Of a stretch of DNA of 20,000 nucleotides, positions 11,590 to 19,019 are shown piece by piece. Both the position numbers and the translations under genes were made by a program. Origin of the DNA: Chromera velia. Its lineage: Eukaryota; Sar; Chromeraceae. Under the pieces are notes generated by a model. The model worked only from the letters and a program-made list of their open reading frames with translations. It ran no database searches and was not told the DNA's origin. Each line of letters opens with the position of its first letter. Position 1 is the stretch's first letter. The stretch spans positions 5,001 through 25,000 of the forward strand of contig JAHBMJ010000330.1 of NCBI GenBank assembly GCA_018398765.1, given 5' to 3'.

Positions 11590-13820
11590 AAGCCTCGCAG
11601 GGCAGAATACGCCCCACTAGTAATACTCAAAACTTTCGGAGCCAGAGAAGCGTTCTGAGATGCTGTCAGAAGGGGTCCCGCCCATACACCTGTCATTCCG
11701 TCCGAGTCCCCAATTTAGTGCCAAGAAAACTTGCTTGCACGACCATGCACGTGGATTTCCTCCGACGCCCACCTGCGGAGGTCCACCTCTCGTTCTGTAC
11801 GTCCAGTTGCACGCATACCTCTGTCCACGTCCCTCCCGTATCTCCCAACGCGTAGGTCTCCCTATTGGCCTCCAGAAGCTCTTGTCGGAATTTCAGGTTG
11901 TCTGCAGAGAGAGAGATGTCTTCGTTCGTTTAATTCGAAGGAAGGGAGTTCGCCTTCGAAAGTGACTAAGTAGTACACTTTCTTCGCACTCGCATCTATA
12001 GAGTCAACTCGATCCGCTTTTTCACTTTTGCTTCGACTTGCACATTTTCCTACCCATCTCCTCTTTATCTGTCTTATTTCTCATATCTTCTCTATCTGCA
12101 TGGACACAAGAGCAGACCAGGAAGGAATTTGGAGACGATTCACATGATCTCCTAACCCTTTGTGAAGTTCCTGTAAAAATGAAAGAGAAGCCACGACAGA
12201 CACTGACACACAATCACAGGAACTTACCAGCCGAGGGTGCCGGCAAGGTGATGCTGACACGGGTCCCCGAGCTGGTCAGACGTCGTCTCTTTCGGCTGCT
12301 TTGCTCCTCAAATTGAATTGTCCCCTCTTCCTCTTCCCCGAAGTCTCCCTCGTTCTTTCTTTCTCCCTTCCTGTCCCCTCCCTCTGAAGTCTTTTCAGCT
12401 AGGCCCTTCAGGTTGACATTCTCTCGCAGATTTGATTCCCCCTCTTCTGCCTCTCTAGTTCCCTTTGTGCCTGTGCCTGTGTCCTCGAGGTCTAGTCTCC
12501 GTAGGGGCGACCGGCCGTCTCCGTAGTAGGACCGAGTTGTTGACTCTATGGGCACACGGCTGGCAGCAATCATCTCGCTATTCTGACGACCCTCTGCATT
12601 TCATTTTTATTCACAATCCACTCGTTTGTATAGTCATAGACTTCTCCTCAAGCTCCAGGACAAACCGCTGTCTTTCGAAACTTTCACAAGAGAGCTAAGG
12701 GGAAAAGGCACAAAGGAATTAACAGAATAGGACCTTCGCATCAAGAAGGAGATACAGGACGACGAGAGAAAACGGTAAGCATATACAGTCACGTCGGGGC
12801 TCTCGTCGAATCAACGCACAAAAGTGCACAAGCAGCCCTGCCGAATGTGTCCTTTTGCATGAGAAGATCAGACCCGCATCTACTCCATACTTTCCCTCTT
12901 TCTTTCTTTCTTTCTTTTACATTGGTTGTTCTTCTCCTGTAAGCAAACTCACGGGTTCGGAAGAAGTTCATATCCTTCTGCACATTTAAAGTAGAGTCCT
13001 CAGAGAGAATGAAGCTGCCTGTGGTCGTGCGTGTGCCTGCAGGTGTCTTAATTCACACGTTCAGAAAGGAGTAGATATAGGTTCAAAGGTGCACACGCGT
13101 ATGCAGATAGACGCATCAACACGGATCTTGTACGTCTGTACTTCGGGGAAACAAAAGTCTTGCGGGTTGAGTTCCGACACCCTCAGCACGTCTCTCAAAA
13201 ACATTATTCTTATGCAGCCTGTAGGACCACTTTAGGTGAATTCAGCTCAGATTGATTTCAATATTCTGTAATGATACAGATTGTTTGACGGGGCTTTTCA
13301 GTTCCGCTCTCTCATTGTTTTCCTCGATGAAGGTCTATGGAGAAAGAGCCCGGCAGCATGCCAGCCGGCAAGATTCAGGAAACGTAGAACAAAATGAAGA
13401 AGCGATCAGAACGGAATGCGACAAAATGGGTGAGTAGAAGAACGCACAAAAAGTGACCGAATGACCAAAGGGCCCCGGTCCAAAAGCCAATTATGAACGA
13501 CAAAATTGATGTTCAGGTCAGAGCAGAGGATGGAAGGGAGAAAGCACAGGCCGGCAGGAGGACGCGGACTCGGTGATCCATCAGCACACAATTGCATGAC
13601 AGGCAGGCAGAGAGACACGACATGCATGCACCCACCCGCAAAAGGGTTCGGGTTCAGTTCCGATTCCAGCAGCTGCATCACTCTGTCCGCAAGCGACGAG
13701 GAGGGAATAACACCCATGGCCCCCACCAGGGACTTCCAACTATCAGAGGAGCTGGACGCTGAAGGCGAGCCTGCACACAAACAAAGCGACGCAGAGACAG
13801 AGAGGCAGACATGCAAGCAC

Positions 13821-13851
<31 letters not shown>

Positions 13852-15584
13852 AACAAACGGAGAGAGAGGGAGAGAGAGAGAGATCTACTGTAACTGCCGA
13901 AAGAGAATACCTGAAGACAATACTTGGGGCCGCTTAGACACAAGCAGCTTCAACAGCTAGACTGAACGACTGTCCGTCTTTATCGGTGCCGGTTTGAATT
14001 TGTTCTGTCAGAGCTTAGCGTCCTTCCTTCCGTGATTCAATTCGTCGAGAGCCATTTTCCTCCATTTATCCCAACTACGTAAGCGAATGACTGACTGACT
14101 GACTGACTGACTGACTGACTGACTGGCTGACTGACTGACTGGCTGACCGGTTTCTTCGGTTGTTGGTATGACCATACACATTGCTGCGGTTGCAGAATCT
14201 GCACAAATTTCCTCCACGTCCGCAGAGCTTGTCTTGATTGTCAGAGTGATACCCCCGTTGACAAGCTGAACCGACTCTCCCGTCGATAGAGTTTCTGCGA
14301 TTTTGTCTCCTGCATCGTCATCAGTTGGGGGCGGGCAGATGGGAGCTAGGGATGCAAAAGCAGGATTGAAAATGTATGGCTGAAGGATGCATGGCTTCAA
14401 CACTACCTCGATTCGTTCACTCATGGTCTCCCTCAAAGGTCGGGAGAGTACAAACGGGTTCTCCATTTCCTTTCATCGGCCTTTCTAATCTCAGCCCTCA
14501 CCCCATTAGTGCACCGACCTACCTGCAGTGCTGATTGAGTTCAGGAGACCCCTTGTATCTGTCACGCCACTTGAGAGCAGACTTCCCACATTTCCTATGA
14601 TCGATGTTCCTGCAGTTGCGTGGAGATACACACACACGGATTGCTCGGGATACATACAACATGGGCAGTATCCAAATGACTGTCCTGCGGTCAAAACTTG
14701 GGACTGCGTGTGTAACTGAGAAACTTTTGAGAAGAGAACGCATATTCCGACGGACTCCCTCCTCGAAGTGCCTGCAGGTATTTGATGCGGCATGTGTGTA
14801 CCCAAGTAAAGCAGACAACAACAAAGAAAGTTCGATCTGCAGACCTGCAGTTGTGAATGCCGATTTCTTCGTCGCGCTGTCCGCATTCGCCAAGCACGCA
14901 TCCAACTTGTCGTTCAGGTCTTCGGTGGCCCCGCTTGTCTGCGTTTCAGCAATTACAGGCATCAGTGCGATATGAAAAACTGGGACACACAGCTCGTTAC
15001 GCCAAAGTTTGTTTGCGCTACTCCTCAGTTCTCGCACCACAGAGATATTTCCACGAGGCTGAGTATTTTGCGTCAATTGAGGCGCTTTCTTTCGATGCAT
15101 GAACACTTTTTATGACATTTCTTCTTAGACTCTGCGTCCACTTTCTGGTTGCAATCTGCTTGTGTGCACCAACACAGAGAGAGCAATGAGCGAAGCAAGC
15201 CCCAGGCCCGTTACATCAAAAAGCGCTCAAAAGAGACATTCAGGGGGTCAACAGAAAAAGAGACACAAGGTGGGTAGGCAAACAGGCAAGCGCCTCTGCG
15301 TTAGGATATATTGCAGGCGCAAAAAAAGAGGAAGACACGGAAAAACACGCAAATGCAGATAAGAAAAGCATCACAAAACCAATCACTTTACAAAGAGCTA
15401 ACGATCAAACCAAGACACTGACCAGGGACTCGCGGTCTGGATTTGAGGGGTTGTTCTCGTACCACGTGCTGATGTCCGCCAGCTCTTGGGCGTACCTTGT
15501 ATTCAACTGTAGAGTACATACACACACACATACACACGCACACACACACACACATACACACGCACATACACACGCACATACACA

Positions 15585-15629
<45 letters not shown>

Positions 15630-15647
15630 ACACACACATACATATAC

Positions 15648-15686
<39 letters not shown>

Positions 15687-15706
15687 TACACACACACATA
15701 CACACG

Positions 15707-15746
<40 letters not shown>

Positions 15747-18700
15747 TACACACGCACACACACATACACAGGGGGGGTATTCACGTGTTGGTGCATGTAC
15801 AAGAGAAGAGGTACGTGTGTTTTGTTCGCGCACTATAATTGCATCCTATTCTTCGCTATCTGCACAAATTTGCCAAGCGCACAGCGGCTGAAAAAACGGA
15901 TGACTAACGGGCAGAGTGCAAGTGCATAGCCTCGAGCATATTTCTTTTATATGTTGTGCAGGTACATTTCAATGCAGATGTACACGGCAGGACAACTGAC
16001 GTCCGTCTCGTGGACCGGGTCCCTTGTGTCGCAGATGTCGTCGACCTGCGAGATCGATATATCGTGAGTGATTGAAGCATGAGCATGGACACAGGCAGGC
16101 GGCTGGCTTCAAGCCACCCTGATGGATGGATGAATGGATACCCTCGTGCAGTTGTGTGTCTCGTTTTGTTTTCTTTCAGAAGAGTGATTGATTCGCTTCA
16201 ACTTGGAGAGGGAGTGTTGTTGAAAGTGGACTGGCTGGACCACATCTCTGCTGGGTGGATAGCTTTTGGAAGCAAAGGTTTGTCGATTGAATGGATTAAG
16301 GAAGCAGAGAAAGAAGGAAGACTGCACGAAGAAAAGAGCAAGAAAAACAGGAAGGCTTGATCATGAGGATGAATACGTGAAGGTAAGACTGCAGAAAATG
16401 ATGGGCGCTCACGAGACCATCAGACGCATCGCCACACCAGTGTCCATTCACACATTGTGCATCCATCCGGAACGAGCGGGAAAGAAGATGATCGAGAGAA
16501 AGAGACGAGAAGTAAAATGCGAACCTGGGGTCCATCGAAGATCCAAGTGCACTCATTTACTTTCATACAGAATTCTCTATGAAAGAAAAAAAAAATGCGA
16601 ACCTGGGGTCCATCGAAGATCCAAGTGCACTCATTTACTTTCATACAGATTTCTCCATGAAAGAAAAAAAAATGCGAACCTGGGGTCCATCGAAGATCCA
16701 AGTGCACTCAACCCCGTCACCCTCGGCAAAACCTGAGTTGCACTGGCAAAGAAATGATCCCACCTGAAAGCAAGTAAGTGAAACAAGTATGATTAAAGCA
16801 GGCATACCTACCGAATCATGACCTATAAACTGTACACACGGATAGCTGGGTAATGTGTGGAAGCAGCTCTTTTTTTGACCACTTCAATGAATGTGTATGT
16901 GCTGTGCGCGATCAAAGACGTAGATCGTTTCCAGATGCACGAGGGTCCCGCGGGGGGGTTCCTCGATCCCACTTGGAGGCCAGCAAGATTGCCAAGTCGT
17001 GGCGTGGCCTTCATTCACCCCCTTAAAACATATCCTTCATTTGCCTTATTTTCAAAAACCTGAGAATTTTTCTGGCACCACGTGATTCTAATTCGCCCAC
17101 TTCACGACACAGACCTGATCGAGGCATGTTGCAAAATCGTGGCAGTTGTCCTGTTGCTTGGAGTCTGTGCACTCGTTCACGTTGCTGCAGGTCACTCCAG
17201 TCCCAGCAAATCCTGCAATGCAGCTACAGGAGAAGCTGCCTGTTGTATTCGTACAGGTAGCGTTGGCGTGGCAGTCGTGAGTCGAGTTTGAACACTCGTC
17301 GATATCCGCGCAGGTGATGCCGTCTCCCGACCATCCCGCATTACACGCGCACGTGAAACTTCCGTTGGTGTTCGTGCAGGTACCGTTCCCGTGGCAATTG
17401 TCCATGGACGTCGCGCACTCATCGATGTCTGTGCAGTTCACCCCTGAGGCTGAGGATCCGATCCCGTCCTGCCACCCTGTCAGACACGCGCAGGTGAAGG
17501 AACCCACCTGCATGCACGAAAACAGCAAGAGAGCTGTGAGGTCCGGAGACAATTCATTCAACTTCCTCTCGGTATTGCAGCTCCAGCGGAACGCGGGGGC
17601 CTATCAGTGACTGTCTTCAGAAAGACAGCGGCAAAGAAAAGTCAGCGACAACGATAGAAACAGATTCAAGAAGAAAAACAAAAGAGCGGAGCAAAGATTG
17701 GAGGAGAGAAGATGCGCACTCACTCTAGCGACATCCAGGCGCCTGGCTCACTGTGGTTGCTGGCATGCAAGAAGGTCTGTTGGCAGAATGTGTCGCTGTG
17801 GTTGATGCATTAATGCGTTCGTAGAATGTGAGGAAGTATGAAGAGAAGCATTCGTACAGTCGTGAGGGAGGCACTCACTGCAGCTGCAGCTTACCCACCG
17901 TGTTCGAGCAGGAGGCTCCAGGGTCGTGGCAGTTGTCGAGGGCTTGAGCACACTCGTCGGTCTCTGAGCACGATACGCCGTCTCCATTGTACCCGAAGTT
18001 GCACTCGCATGTAAAGGATGTCTTGACGTAAGTGCACGTGGCGTCCGCGTGGCAGTTGTGTGTGTTCAGCCCTGTCGAGCAGCTGTCTGCAAAAGATCGA
18101 CAATCATGCGCATGCATGCAGTCTGACACAAATTTGAACTTTGAGAAACGAAGAACTGAATACGGGCATCCCCCCGTATGGATCCGCACTAGATCACGCA
18201 ATTTTTAGATGCAGGCCAGACCCATGCAGCACTTCCAGAGAGACGCTTACCCGGCCGGCCGTGTCTGCTTGACGACTTGTTTGAAAGACCGAAAGATGGG
18301 ACGGTCAATCGCAGACACAGCAAATGTATGCAGAGCAAGAAAAAGCAAATGGAAAAAAGAATATTGTTGCAAAGAGGATATCAGTCGAATCCCAATTTGA
18401 AAGACTTTTGCACTGTTCCGAAAACAGGAATTGTGGGCTGAGTTGTAGAGGAACAAAGAAAAAAGTACTCCCACTGCGCCAGGGGTTCAGGATCGGACAA
18501 AAAGGCAGTGGCGCAATCGGAAGAGAAGAAGCTAGGAGAGAGGGGTCCGCACCGATACACATGTTAGCGCGTGCCTGTGCAGGAGGTCGGAGGTATACAC
18601 ATTAGAGCAGGACGACTGACCGAGCTGGTTTTCTGAAACGTACAGCACGAAGTCCCATATGCAGTTCTCCACATAATCGGCGGTCAACTCTGGTGTATTG

Positions 18701-18789
18701 CTGCTTCTCTCATATACCTGCACGTCGCTTGCGAATCTATTGTCACCGACCGCTGCGCACCAAATAATGTCTTCGGTTCCACCTGACTG

Positions 18790-18829
<40 letters not shown>

Positions 18830-18968
18830 ACCCACCCACACACACACACATACACAGAGAGAGCGAGAGAGAGAGAGAGAGAGATGACACATACACGCTA
18901 GATATACACACATACACACCTGCACATATTCACGGACTGACACATGCACCCAGCCTTTCCTCTCCCCC

Positions 18969-19019
<51 letters not shown>

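Noticed and set aside
13252-13437. Small plus-strand exon ending at GTGAGT
   Set aside because: No partner exon or recognisable domain was found, and it falls inside an intron of the minus-strand gene.
14519-15106. Single 195-codon minus-strand protein
   Set aside because: It runs through two recognisable exons and the intron between them in one frame; the spliced reading gives more protein-like text and matching phases.
15388-15891. Thr-His-rich and Cys-Val-rich frames
   Set aside because: CA microsatellite artefacts; only the small non-repeat part at 15423-15506 is kept as an exon.
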